Assembly: GCA_007922225.1 (NCBI GenBank)
Contig: ML679973.1
Span: forward strand, 6,362,597-6,426,596
Direction of reading: 5' to 3'
DNA length: 64,000 bases
Origin: Emydura subglobosa
Lineage: Eukaryota; Chordata; Testudines; Chelidae
Shown here: one piece after another, positions 1-9,122 of the stretch
Layout of the letters: the number at the start of each line of letters is the position of its first letter
Position numbering within the stretch: position 1 is the first letter of the stretch
The notes under the pieces: model-generated
Databases searched by the model: none
Seen by the model: only the letters and a program-made list of their open reading frames with translations
What the model was told of the DNA's origin: nothing
Translations under genes and position numbers: made by a program

Positions 1-180
1 CTCCACCCCGAGTCTCCACACACCAGTGCAGCCGCCCCCTGAATCTGGCCTCGGAGCATTCAGCACCCCTGCTCCCCCTGAGCTCCCACTGTAAATCCCC
101 TGGATGGGACTCTGGGGAGCTCCTACATGCCCCCAAAGGGGCCACGCATCCCCCTTGCAGTCAGAAGCGATTCACAGCCA
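1..180. other. GC-rich edge sequence, unassigned
   Basis: This stretch is C-rich and holds no convincing coding frame. It may belong to the same LTR-like element as the block that follows, but the window edge prevents any boundary call. Confidence 0.3.
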
Positions 181-640
181 GCGTGCAAGTCAGAAGGGTT
201 TATTAGTTCTCGAAATCACAGCGTAGAAAGACTTTGCTGGCAGATTAATTAGAAGTTACAGCAGCAACCAACTAGGGATCCTGGGAGCCCATTTTCAGGC
301 CCTTCCAGCCAGCCATCCCCCAGACCTGTCCCTTTGCCCCTTCCCAGTCCCTTGTCTCCTTCCCAGGCAAGGTGTCTACCCCCTCCTGTCTCCGCCTGTT
401 ACAACCAGTTGACCAGAGCAGGGGGTCCTGGCTATTGTCTGCCTATGTGTGGCTGGGGAAGACCCCTCTGCCCTCTAGTGGCTCCTGCAATGATCACACA
501 CCTGGGTCCCATCACCAAAATACGTGAGTAACATATGGGGGAAACTGAGGTGCACTCAGAGAAAACCCCAAGAATAGCGTCACTTAGTCACATTTGGTAT
601 CTTTTTAATAGATTTTTATAGTCATTTGGTATCTTTTTAA
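181..640 (-). mobile_element. LTR-like retroelement block, antisense
   Basis: The block reads like the R/U5 part of a turtle LTR retroelement in reverse orientation. A minus-strand AATAAA lies at 199-204 inside the phrase agaagggtttattag, and a characteristic ctctagtggctcctgc string follows at about 475. No TG...CA ends or target duplication are visible. No gag, pol or env reading frame is attached, so at most this is a solo LTR or fragment. Class (ERV or Gypsy) is not decided. Confidence 0.4.
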
Positions 641-1278
641 TACCTTGTCACCCCCATTCTGATTTTTCTTAATCTATGCCTTCACTGCATGCTGAGCATG
701 GTAAATTAACCCCTGGTAGCCTAGTCCAGGACAGAGCAACCTCCTTACTGCGTTGACAAACCCTGCCTCTTCACTGGTGCTATATCTGGCCATGACAAGC
801 AATACAGCTACCTGGGCACATATCCTAAGCTTCAGAGCACCAAAACTCATTGTGCCCCCACTGTGCTCTCAAGGGCTTTGCTCGATTTGGCCCATGGTTG
901 TGCCAAGAATTGTATGTGTTCCTGCAGCCAGGTGGCTGCACGTTGATAATGGACATTGTTCTGCTGTATCACATGTTGAAGGGGTGTGAAGCTGGAGAAA
1001 TGCTGAGAGGAGGGGTGGAGAGAGCGGAGCAGATGCGGATGGATAGGGGGCTTCTGGGAAGGGATGGAAAGGCCACCATGTCTTGCTTGTTGTGACTGCC
1101 ATTGGGTAGCATGTCTTCACTGCAGTTACATCAGGGTAGCAAGACACATGCACAGCTACCTCGGGGTCTCTCCTATAGCTCAGAAGGGTGGTGGCTACCT
1201 TGCCACAGAACACTGATAGAGATGTGTGTGGACGTGTTAATGCAGAGTGTGTTAAAGGGAAAGCTTACAGTTGAGCCT
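641..1278. other. No gene or repeat recognised
   Basis: The short open frames here overlap on both strands and have no recognisable domain. Two copies of tttggtatctttttaat lie about 30 bp apart near 593-640, a small local duplication. Confidence 0.4.
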
Positions 1279-1571
1279 GAGGGCTTGTCTACACTAGAAA
1301 AGTAGACTCACCCAGCCAAGTTGGTCAGGGGCATAAAAACAGATCCGCAACCCAGTGACAGTTAAGCCGAAGTCCCCATGTACGCAGCACTGGGTCGATG
1401 GAAGAATTCTTCTGTCAACTTCCTTACTGCTTCTCAGGGAGGTGGATTTACTTTGGCAAGGAGAGAACTCCTCCCATCACAGTAGTGAGTGTCTACACTG
1501 AAGCACTGCAGTGGCACAGTCGCAGTACTGGAGCTGTGCCGCTGTAGTGTTTTCAGTGTAGACGAAGCTTG
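1279..1571. mobile_element. hAT-type non-autonomous element
   Basis: The ends are inverted repeats: gagggcttgtctacac on the left and gtgtagacgaagcttg on the right. The phrase ggcttgtctacac with its complement is the hallmark of abundant turtle hAT MITEs. No transposase is present. I could not find an 8-bp target duplication at these limits, so the termini may be a few bases off or eroded. It appears related to the element at 4374-4590. Confidence 0.6.
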
Positions 1572-2095
1572 AGTTGACTCTGCAGTGAAAATAAGTCCTA
1601 ACTCATCATTGAATCAGTTGGTCCTGAACTGCTAGAACTTGCCAAGATCTTTGAAATTAACCTTATTTGACGTTTCTCATGCAAGCCGTTTAAGTGATAA
1701 GATGTTGCAAAGAAACACTAAAAGTGCTTTCAAAGTGTACATAATACTTATTTTATGCGAAGTCTGATATCCCAGAAATGCCTTGTCTCGGTCTCCCCGC
1801 ATAAAGCTTTCCTTGGATTCAGGCCAAAAACTGCCTTCTAACCCAGACAGTGCAAGCTTAAATTGAATAGGAAATTACCTTATTTGAGGAAGGTAGAGGT
1901 CATGGGGGCAGGGGGCAAAATCTGCCTTATAATGAAAATGACTAAGTAGAGACTGCTTCTTCCCCATAAAGTGGTAAGTGACTCAGCTACTGTCCTTTGT
2001 GTCACTACCTGTGATGTTACTATTCATAGTTCTTTGATGAAATGATCTGTGAACACACTGCTTATTGATACAGAGGAGGGGACACAATTTGCTCT
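1572..2095. other. No gene or repeat recognised
   Basis: This is ordinary AT-balanced noncoding sequence between two hAT elements. No repeat family, conserved motif or plausible exon was recognised. Confidence 0.4.
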
Positions 2096-2407
2096 TGGGG
2101 TACATCTACCGAGCAAATTCAAGTGTGACTGTCGAGTGGGTGTATATACCCGTCTGCATTTTGATCTAGCTCTCATGGGTAACAATAGCAGTGTAGACCT
2201 GGCAGCAGGGGAGTCAGCGTGGATTAGCTGCCCCGATACGAGCCTGCAGGGGCCCCTGTGTACACACTTGGGTTGCTAGCCTGCGCTGAAGCCTGTGCCA
2301 CCCCGGCTTCACTACTATTCTTACCCAAGCTAGCTAGACTCAAGGTTGTATGGGTAGGCATACCTGTGCTACAATTACACCTGCATTTGCAAGGTAGACG
2401 TATCCTA
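2096..2407. mobile_element. hAT-type non-autonomous element
   Basis: Terminal inverted repeats tggggtacatctac and gtagacgtatccta bracket a 312-bp segment without coding capacity. These are diverged forms of the CAGGGTATGTCTAC ends seen in turtle hAT MITEs. The flanks show no matching 8-bp duplication. Confidence 0.55.
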
Positions 2408-3160
2408 AAAAGGGAATGCATCATACCTCTGTTGAACCACTGCATTCACAGAGCTAAGCAGTTAGACTTCAAGTGGAGCACGGGTCTTGCGCAGGCTGTC
2501 TGCACAGGGGTGACTTTCCCTCTCGGTGCTCAAACTGTGAATTGTTTTTTTTTTTTTTTTTTACTCAGAGGGTTATTTTCTTTTAACGTTAAACTCACTG
2601 CACCTGAGCAGTCTTGCCAGCGAATCCTGCAGCAAACACCTGGCCAGCTAGTGGCAAGCTGGATGACCTGGGCAGCACGGGGAGGTGGGCGCTGATGGTC
2701 TGTGAATCAGTTTGTGCCGTGCAGCGAGGCTCTGGCTTACCGATGAGTCAGAAGGAAAATGTTATTAATATTTAACGTCTGGCTCGCTGTTATTAGTTAC
2801 ACATCATGTGGGGTGGCAGTATCAGCTGCTAGTCAATGCAGGTTGCTTCCTCTAGTGTCCTCATTCTGCAGACTTGATTCACGCTGTATTTTTCCATTCA
2901 CCAAGGCCAATATCTGCTCCATTTAAAGGGGCTTTGTCAAGATATTTTGGCTAAATCTTTCTTGCGGCTAGATTTTTAAACCTCTTCACAGGAGACCCCT
3001 TGGTACCTTTGAGACCAACTCCTTGAGCATCACGACACTGCCATGTTTTTAGGAGTTCCTGTAGCACACCGCTGGTGTGACGTACCTTAGGGCACGGCAC
3101 TTCAAATGACAGCCCGGACCTGTGAGCGAGTGAGCCACAGGACTGAGATACTGGCGATCC
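2408..3160. other. No gene recognised; poly-T run
   Basis: The main feature is a run of 18 T at about 2545-2562, which could be a minus-strand retroposon A-tail, although no element body was recognised beside it. Confidence 0.35.
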
Positions 3161-3164
3161 ATAT

Positions 3165-3420
3165 TCTGTACCCAGCTCTGCCATTCTGTTGCTGGGCCTT
3201 TGGACCTCCTCCTTCACACTTGCAACTCCTGTTTGCCTCACTCTCTGGCCTCATTCTTAATTGATCTCAGTTTCCCCCTCTGTAAAATGGGATTAATGCT
3301 GCTTCACTTCACTATGGGCTTGTGAGTATGATGATTTTGAATTGCTTTGAGATTCTCGATGTCAAGACGCCGGAGAAGGGCAAAGAATTATTGCTCTTTA
3401 TTATTCAGTAGCTCCCTCTA
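3165..3420 (+). mobile_element. MIR-like SINE
   Basis: The order of landmarks matches MIR: a cagctctgccattctg segment, then tcagtttccccctctgtaaa and atgggattaatgctgc, then a run through tgctttgagattctc toward the 3' tail ending near tattattcagta. MIR is a tRNA-derived SINE with an L2-like 3' end and is ancient in amniotes. The 5' tRNA-like head is not clear. Confidence 0.6.
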
Positions 3421-3551
3421 TCTACCTCACCTCTTTTCTCCTAATATTAAACAGCTTTTGGAAACACTCCCTTTTGATTAGCTGTCTGTAGCCGAACGAC
3501 TATTTTTGGGTGGCTATGTGGCTTATTGTGGCCACTGTTTAAACGCTAAAG

Positions 3552-3620
3552 GTGAAATCCTAGTCTCGTGGAATTCAGTGGCAACATTCCCACTGATTTC
3601 AACAGGGCCAGGATTTTATC
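3552..3620. repeat. Palindromic MITE (gtgaaatcct type)
   Basis: A short foldback begins gtgaaatcctagtctcgtgg and ends gggccaggattttatcc, with a degenerate 'gaattcagtgg / ccactgatttcaac' centre. It matches a turtle/crocodilian palindromic MITE whose centre derives from cattgacttcaatgg. Confidence 0.5.
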
Positions 3621-3669
3621 CTAAATCAAGCCACCTTAGTGTCTTAAGAGGATAGACGTTTATAAGGGA

Positions 3670-3829
3670 GAGGAATAAGTGATGCAGAGACTTATAGGGC
3701 CTGCTTCTGATTTTACACCAGTTCTACACTAAGGCAAGTCCACTGCCTTCAGGGGAATTACGCTGTGTTTACACCAGTATAAGTGAGACCAGAATGAGAG
3801 CTTTTGAGTCTCTGCATCACTTATTCCTC
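3670..3829. repeat. Foldback: perfect 23-bp arms around a MITE
   Basis: The arms 3670-3692 and 3807-3829 are exact reverse complements over 23 bp (core aggaataagtgatgcagaga). Between them lies an older, diverged palindromic MITE (about 3697-3800) with ends like gggcctgcttctgatttt and gtataagtgagaccagaatg. The perfect outer arms contrast with the mismatched inner arms, so they are probably a later inverted duplication and not part of the MITE. Confidence 0.75.
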
Positions 3830-4373
3830 ACCTGAAAAATCAGTCCATGCTTGAAATGCCACTTGTTTGGATGCTGGAATAGTAAGAAGATTAAATTAAC
3901 CAAAAGAACTGTATTTATAATGTGTGTCTCTTCTTATGGCACGTAGGAGCCATACACACAGTTCCCTCCCGGTCTGTTTTATTCACAAGATATACAGCTC
4001 CTGTTCATCTTGAACAAAAATGACAAGAAGAGCAGCAAAGCTGCGCACAGCAATTATTGTTATAACTCACAGCTGAGTCTCAGCAGAATCTTTTTGTCGG
4101 TCTGTCTATGAGTGTTAACCTAAGTCCAGCCTGAACACTACATCCCTCTCTCCACCCCCATCCCCCAACTTTGCATTAGAGATACCTATCAAAGTCACTT
4201 CTCAGATAATCGGATGTCCCGCATATCTGGATTTACCTTGCACAGGATCTTCTATCCAGGCAAGATCGCTCATCTCCCACCATCCCATGTGCAAAGAGAA
4301 TCTTTCTATTTAATACAAAGCCATGCTTATGGAAGTAAGTTATTGTACGGTTGACTGTATCGGATGGTGTAGC
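3830..4373. other. No gene or repeat recognised
   Basis: Noncoding, AT-leaning sequence. No reading frame with protein-like features was seen. Confidence 0.35.
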
Positions 4374-4590
4374 TGGGCCTTGTCTATGCTACATGTGCTT
4401 CATTGTTATACCTATACTAGCATAGCCTCCTAGTATAGACGCAGTTTATTTTAATCTTATTTTAAATGAAGCACTCTTCTGCCAGCATAGCTGTGTCTAG
4501 ACTGAGGATTTTTTTGCTGGCATAGCTATGTCAGCTAGGAAGGGTGGGATTTTTTAACACTCCTGACAGACATAACTGTGCCAATAATCT
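4374..4590. mobile_element. hAT-type element, right end truncated
   Basis: It opens with gggccttgtctatgctac and carries the internal phrases gctggcatagctatgtcagc and ctagtatagacgcag, which I associate with a turtle hAT MITE family. The match fades at cagacataactgtgcc with no clear right terminal repeat, so the right end is lost. Confidence 0.5.
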
Positions 4591-5644
4591 ATTTCTGCAT
4601 ATCAATTTATTCTGACTCCCCCATCAGATTGCTACTGGATTAAAACATCAGTTTCATAGGAATACTATCTTTACCATGCTTTACATTGTAGCAATCAGGT
4701 TGGAAATACTTTTATGAATGTCTGTTACTTAAACCAATCCACTGCGTTCTTGCCAAGAAATAAATGAAAGCAATAGCTGCCATTTTGGTGTAATAGGCCA
4801 AAATGAAAAAACAAAACAAAACAAAAAACCACTGTGTGATGGAGCAGAGAAGGAAGAAATGGGAATGGGCTAGTTTTTTTTTTTTTTAAATGGCTTTATT
4901 TTTTAATTCCTGACAAATTCTATTATTGCTTAAAGTTACAATAACCTAGTCCTTCATACTGTGATCCAGAACCTACTGCAGTCAATGGGAACTGTGGGTA
5001 GTTTAAGAAACAATTTTTTAAAAAATGGTTAAAAAACAAACTAGGCACTCTCTGAAGCAAATGCAAGTAAAATGTTCTTTCAGATCAGAATTAGCATTTT
5101 CATTCAATTCATGCTATTAACACTGAGATCCTGGCAAAACTCCTCCCAAAATTCCCCCTTTCTTCTCTAAAGCCTGGCTCTGCGCTGGTAAGTAGTCATT
5201 GTGTTCCACCCCACGGCATCTCAGCGACGTCAGCGAAGTGCATACACATTGGGTTTTTAAAAACAATGATTTTCTTTGACAAGGCGCGTGTGTATACTAA
5301 ATTTAGTTTCAAGGTAAAGAGATTTTGATACAAATTGTGAACGTGTACGCCACCGCTACCCTTTTTTCTTCCACGTGGCGCATTCCTAACCAAGTCAATC
5401 ATTTACATGGGCTTTAAATTTAATTTAAATGTAATGAATTTAAATTGGGCTTTTCTCTATTTCAAGGTTGTTGGATTACTTTTCTCCAAGTTAATATTCA
5501 GCATGTGAGATTCAACATTGCGCATATAAGTTTCTTCCATTCTCCCCCTCTTACCCCCCTCACACATCCCCTCCAAAAAACCAAGCCACGTTTTCTTGTA
5601 TTAATCCATGATAATGAAAGCAGGGGATATTGTTGCAGTGTACA
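4591..5644. other. AT-rich, no gene recognised
   Basis: The stretch contains A-rich (aaaacaaaacaaaac near 4806) and T-rich (4873-4888) simple runs. No exon or repeat family was recognised. Confidence 0.35.
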
Positions 5645-5870
5645 GTGATGGGAGCGGGGGGATTACAGAGTGGAGGTGGTGCAGGAAGAGGATTACAAGA
5701 AAATCAAACAGATCATTTTTCGGGAGGAACCGCACAATTCTCCCAGCACATTAGTATCTATCTCGTAATCATTCTCTTCTGAGGGCAGGAGCCCCTGTAA
5801 TCCTCCACCTCATCGGCGTCCTCCATCAAATCTCCAATACTTCTGAAACAAATCAAATCAAGAATTAACC
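5645..5870. promoter_or_regulatory. Possible conserved noncoding block
   Basis: No repeat was recognised here, and three bicoid-type homeodomain cores (GGATTA at 5660-5665 and 5690-5695; TAATCC at 5798-5803) sit within 150 bp. The plus strand also has a 39-codon open frame (5649-5765) with exon-like wording such as EEDYKKIKQIIFREE. The minus strand has an acceptor-like tttgatttgtttcag ending at 5843, followed by 27 open codons. Either could be chance. A regulatory element or cryptic exon is inference only. Confidence 0.2.
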
Positions 5871-6330
5871 TTTCAACCGTGAAACATTCCTTTGCTATGG
5901 TACGTGTGTCCCCTGTTAATCATTCTGCTGTAGAAGGATGAGAGAGAGAATATACCAATACTGAGTTGTCGTAAGGGGCTTGGTGGCAGCCGCCCACCCC
6001 TTGAGCTGCTCCTCAGCTGGCTGGATTGCGTACAGCCATTCTGAATCTGAGCATACTTGGATGGCGAATGGGCAGGCTTTAAAACCCATCCCACTACTGA
6101 AGAAGGGCCTTTTAAGGCCCACACTCTGTGTGAGTAAAATCCACTTCACCCACATAAAACCCAAGAGACGGGATTAAATGCAAGGGACGTGCATGGAGAA
6201 TTGAGGACGACGAATCACATGCTCCTGCCTGAGGACAGGTACAAAGCTTAAACTTCAACCCATGTGCTCGACTGGCGGCCGCTGCCCTTCCTCCTGCAGA
6301 TAGAGCCACGAGTGTGTTCTTCGGGGCACT
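5871..6330. other. No gene or repeat recognised
   Basis: Overlapping frames up to 83 codons lie on both strands and lack recognisable domains; I read them as chance. Confidence 0.35.
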
Positions 6331-6599
6331 CTAGGTAAGTCTGCACTGCAGTCGGAGGTGCGATTGCACCTTGGGTAGACATACTGGCACTAGCGTCGCT
6401 AAAAATAGCAATGCAGGTGCAGGACCGTGGGCTTCAGCTTGGGTTGTTCAAGCCCACCCAGAACTCTGGGTACCCACTTGTGTCGCTGAAGCCCACGTGG
6501 CTACGTTTCCAGTGCTGTTTTTAGCCATGGCTAAAGCTCGCCCAGGCATTTCTGCCCAAGATGCAGGCACACCTTGGATTACAATGTAGACATACCCTG
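6331..6599. mobile_element. hAT-type non-autonomous element
   Basis: The left end ctaggtaagtctgcac and right end gtagacataccctg are diverged copies of the CAGGGTATGTCTACAC terminal repeat. Internal phrases such as tgctgtttttagccatgg match the turtle family. No coding region and no clean 8-bp target duplication. Confidence 0.6.
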
Positions 6600-7484
6600 A
6601 AACTCAATTAATTCTGAATCCTGTTGCCCCAATCCTAATGATGGCCTTTGGGAGATGTCTGCTGCTTCTCCTCCTCCTACCACAGAGTCTTGTCTTGAAA
6701 TTGAAAGATATTTTGTAAATCTCTAGGTTGTCTTCCCATGTGTAACAGGCAGGCAGCGTTTTGCCTTTACACCCTACCTTGCTAGCAAGTGTTGATCCTT
6801 CTGGAGCATGTTAACAAGGTTCTTGGGATTCATTGAGGCAGGTGACTCATTACCCTATTAGGGAAGAAGGGAGAGAGGAGTGGCTGTCTAGAAAGAGAGG
6901 ATCTAGGATGTGGGCTGAGCAATCTGGATGAAGGAATCCTAGGAACATCCAAGGCCAGGTAGGAAGTGGATGAGTTAGGACTCTCTCTAGCTTGTGGATT
7001 GTGTCTGAGAGCAAGTTTGCAAACAATACTTGCTCACATCATGTTTCTTGCATGAGTTCCCTCATAATTAATTATCACCACTCGGCTCAATCTCATCTGA
7101 GTTTCTTCTTCACCCAAAATGAGATTGACTGACATGTAACCCCTGCAATATGTTCTGTCTCCTCCCCTCCTTAGGTGTTAAAGATTCTCATGGCAATGAA
7201 AGGAAATATACACAGTTACCACAGGATCAGAGCATGCCAACAAGAGGATGGTTACAAACTATAGTAAAAATAGAGAAAACCAATAGTAGTAAGGTAGCAA
7301 AGTACTAACAGCTAAAATGTAGTGAAACTGTATTGGTGCTGATTCATTACTGTTACTCCATTTACACCAGCAGTGAATTAGGCATGATGACTCTGAAGAC
7401 GTTAGAGTCTCCTGTTGTAGTTTAGGGTCCTGTAGTAATATTCAATATAAATTGTTTTTGTTGCATTAAAACTATGGTAACTGT
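6600..7484. other. No gene or repeat recognised
   Basis: Noncoding sequence. A possible palindromic MITE remnant lies around 7335-7400 (tgttactccatttacaccag), too decayed to call. Confidence 0.3.
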
Positions 7485-7486
7485 GA

Positions 7487-7603
7487 GCTCTTAGGGCAGG
7501 GACTGTCATTTTAATTTATGTTTGTACAGCACCTAGCACAATGGGAGCCTGGTCCATGAGTAGGGCTCCGAGGTGCTACTGCAATGCAAATAATGAATAC
7601 TAT
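7487..7603 (+). mobile_element. MIR/L2-type 3' tail
   Basis: The phrases agggcagggactgtcat, tttgtacagcacctagcac and caatgggagcctgg form the 3' tail shared by L2 LINEs and MIR-like SINEs. It ends in an AT-rich aataatgaatac run, as expected. The body upstream is missing, so this is a 5'-truncated copy. Confidence 0.6.
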
Positions 7604-7685
7604 CGATAAGAACTTTAGTACATTAACGTTTTATTGTAACTTTGCCTTAATAAAAAGTTAGAAAAAAAATCCTGTAGCAAAGCTG

Positions 7686-7700
7686 CAGTAGCATTACAGC
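7686..7700. repeat. Left target duplication of Penelope-like element
   Basis: The 15-mer cagtagcattacagc occurs here and again at 9108-9122 in the same orientation, directly outside the Penelope-like element. This fixes the insertion at 7701-9107. Confidence 0.85.
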
Positions 7701-7701
7701 T

Positions 7702-7828
7702 AAAACAACGAGAGTTCTGTAGCACTTTAAAGACTAACAAATTTAATTTCTGCAGGCATAAGCTTTCATGGGCTGTAACCCACTTTGTCAGATATAAGGA
7801 ACAGAAATCAGATTGGGGGTGTGTATAT
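7702..7828 (-). repeat. Penelope-like terminal block, inverted copy
   Basis: This is the reverse complement of the block at 8938-9067, including gctttcatgggctgtaaccc and cagattgggggt. Aligning about 118 bp gave six differences, all transitions, about 95% identity. Most fit decay of CpG sites in this copy. Confidence 0.8.
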
Positions 7829-7863
7829 GTGTGTGTGTATATATATATATATTTTTTTTTTTT
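7813..7863. repeat. (TG)n/(TA)n microsatellite with T-run
   Basis: A gtgtgtgtgtatatatat tract runs into a T-run. It lies at the junction between the inverted terminal block and the truncated coding sequence, where filler sequence would be expected. Confidence 0.8.
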
Positions 7864-7890
7864 CTGGACACTACAATACAAATAAAGGAT

Positions 7891-8723
7891 GGTCACATTA
7901 ATACCACCCTATATTGAAAACCAACTGACTGCAATACATATCTTCATGCCTCCAGCTTCTACTCTGAACACATTACACGATTCATTGTCTACAGCCAAAC
8001 CCTAAGGTACAACCAGATTTGCTCCAATCCCTCAGACAGAGACAAATACCTACAGGATCTCCATAAAACATTCTTAAAACAACAGTACCCACCTGGAGAG
8101 GTGAAGAAACAAATTGACAGAGCAGACGGGTACCCAGAAGTCACCTACTACAGGACAGACCCAACAAAAAAAACAACAGAACACCACTGGCCATCACCTA
8201 CAGCCCCCAGCTAAAATCTCTCCAACACATCATTAAGGATCTACAACCTATCCTAGCAGATGATCCCTCACTCGCTCAAGCCATGGGAGTCAGGCCTATC
8301 CTTGCTTACAGACAGCCCCCCAACCTGAAGCAAATACACACCAGCAACCGTACACCATACAAGAAGAACACTAACCCAGGAACCTATCCCTACAACAAAC
8401 CCCTTTGCCAACTCTGCCCGCACATCAACTCTACTGACACCATCACAGGTCCTAACCACATCAGCCACACCATAAGGAGCTCATTCACCTGCACCTCTAC
8501 TAATGTAATATATGCCATCATGTGCCAGCAATGCCCCTCTGCCATGTACATTGGCCAAACCGGATTGTCACTATGCAAAAGAATAAATGGACACAAATCA
8601 GACATAAAAAATGGTAACATCCATAAACCAATCGGAGAGCACTTCAACCTCCCAGGATACTCTGTAGCTGATTTGAAAGTTGCCATACGTCTACAAAAAA
8701 ACTTCAAAAACAGATTTCAGTGA
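7891..8723 (+). pseudogene. Penelope-like RT C-terminus and GIY-YIG endonuclease
   Basis: Reading starts inside the reverse transcriptase C-terminal region, with the family-like string KPTDCNTYLH after an in-frame TGA at 7915-7917. It continues past FIVYSQTLRYNQIC to an A8 run (8166-8173), where the frame shifts. The second frame continues through an ATG at 8283 to a stop at 8721-8723. Counting from that ATG, the endonuclease motifs are VIY (75-77), YIG (89-91), Arg100 and Glu119, with a Cys42/Cys45 pair upstream. One stop, one frameshift and the lost RT N-terminus make this a pseudogene. The endonuclease frame itself is open. Confidence 0.85.
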
Positions 8724-8937
8724 GAAACTGCAGAATTGGAACTTATCTGCAAACTTGACACAATCAAACTGGGTCTAAATAGAGACTTGGAATGGTTATT
8801 TCATTACAAGAAATAATTGTCACTGTTCCCACATTCTCACCTCCTAATCAATGGTTGTGAATAGGCCTCAACTACTCTAACAGAATGGACTTTGCTTATA
8901 CCTAACTTCCCCATTATTGTTCCTTAACCTTAGATGT

Positions 8938-9067
8938 GTATATGTATACCCCCAATCTGATTTCTGTTCCTTACATCTGACGAAGTGAGTTACAGCCCAC
9001 GAAAGCTTGTGCCTGCAGAAATTAAATTTGTTAGTCTTTGAAGTGCTACAGAACTCTCGTTGTTTTC
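8938..9067 (+). repeat. Penelope-like terminal block, direct copy
   Basis: This block contains tctgacgaagtgagttacag, cccacgaaagcttg and ttgttagtctttgaagtgc, the typical 3' end of turtle Penelope-like elements. The element's last bases, gctacccctctgg, lie just beyond. It pairs with the inverted copy at 7702-7828. Confidence 0.85.
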
Positions 9068-9122
9068 GCTGTATACAGATTAACCCGGCTACCCCTCTGG
9101 AACATCTCAGTAGCATTACAGC

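Larger units (their letters stand above)
7701..9107 (+). mobile_element. Penelope-like retroelement, 5'-truncated
   Basis: A 1407-bp insertion between perfect 15-bp duplications. In order it holds an inverted terminal block (7702-7828), a TG/TA microsatellite and T-run (7821-7863), the C-terminal coding part (7891-8723), a short 3' untranslated stretch, and a direct terminal block (about 8938-9067) that ends aacccggctacccctctgg. Penelope-like elements encode a reverse transcriptase with a GIY-YIG endonuclease, and their copies often carry terminal blocks in unusual orientations. The first half of the RT is absent, so the copy cannot move by itself. Confidence 0.85.

Noticed and set aside
1271..2415. 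Target duplications for the hAT elements at 1279 and 2096
   Set aside because: The flanking octamers do not match at the termini I can see (ttgagcct/agttgact; tttgctct/aaaaggga).
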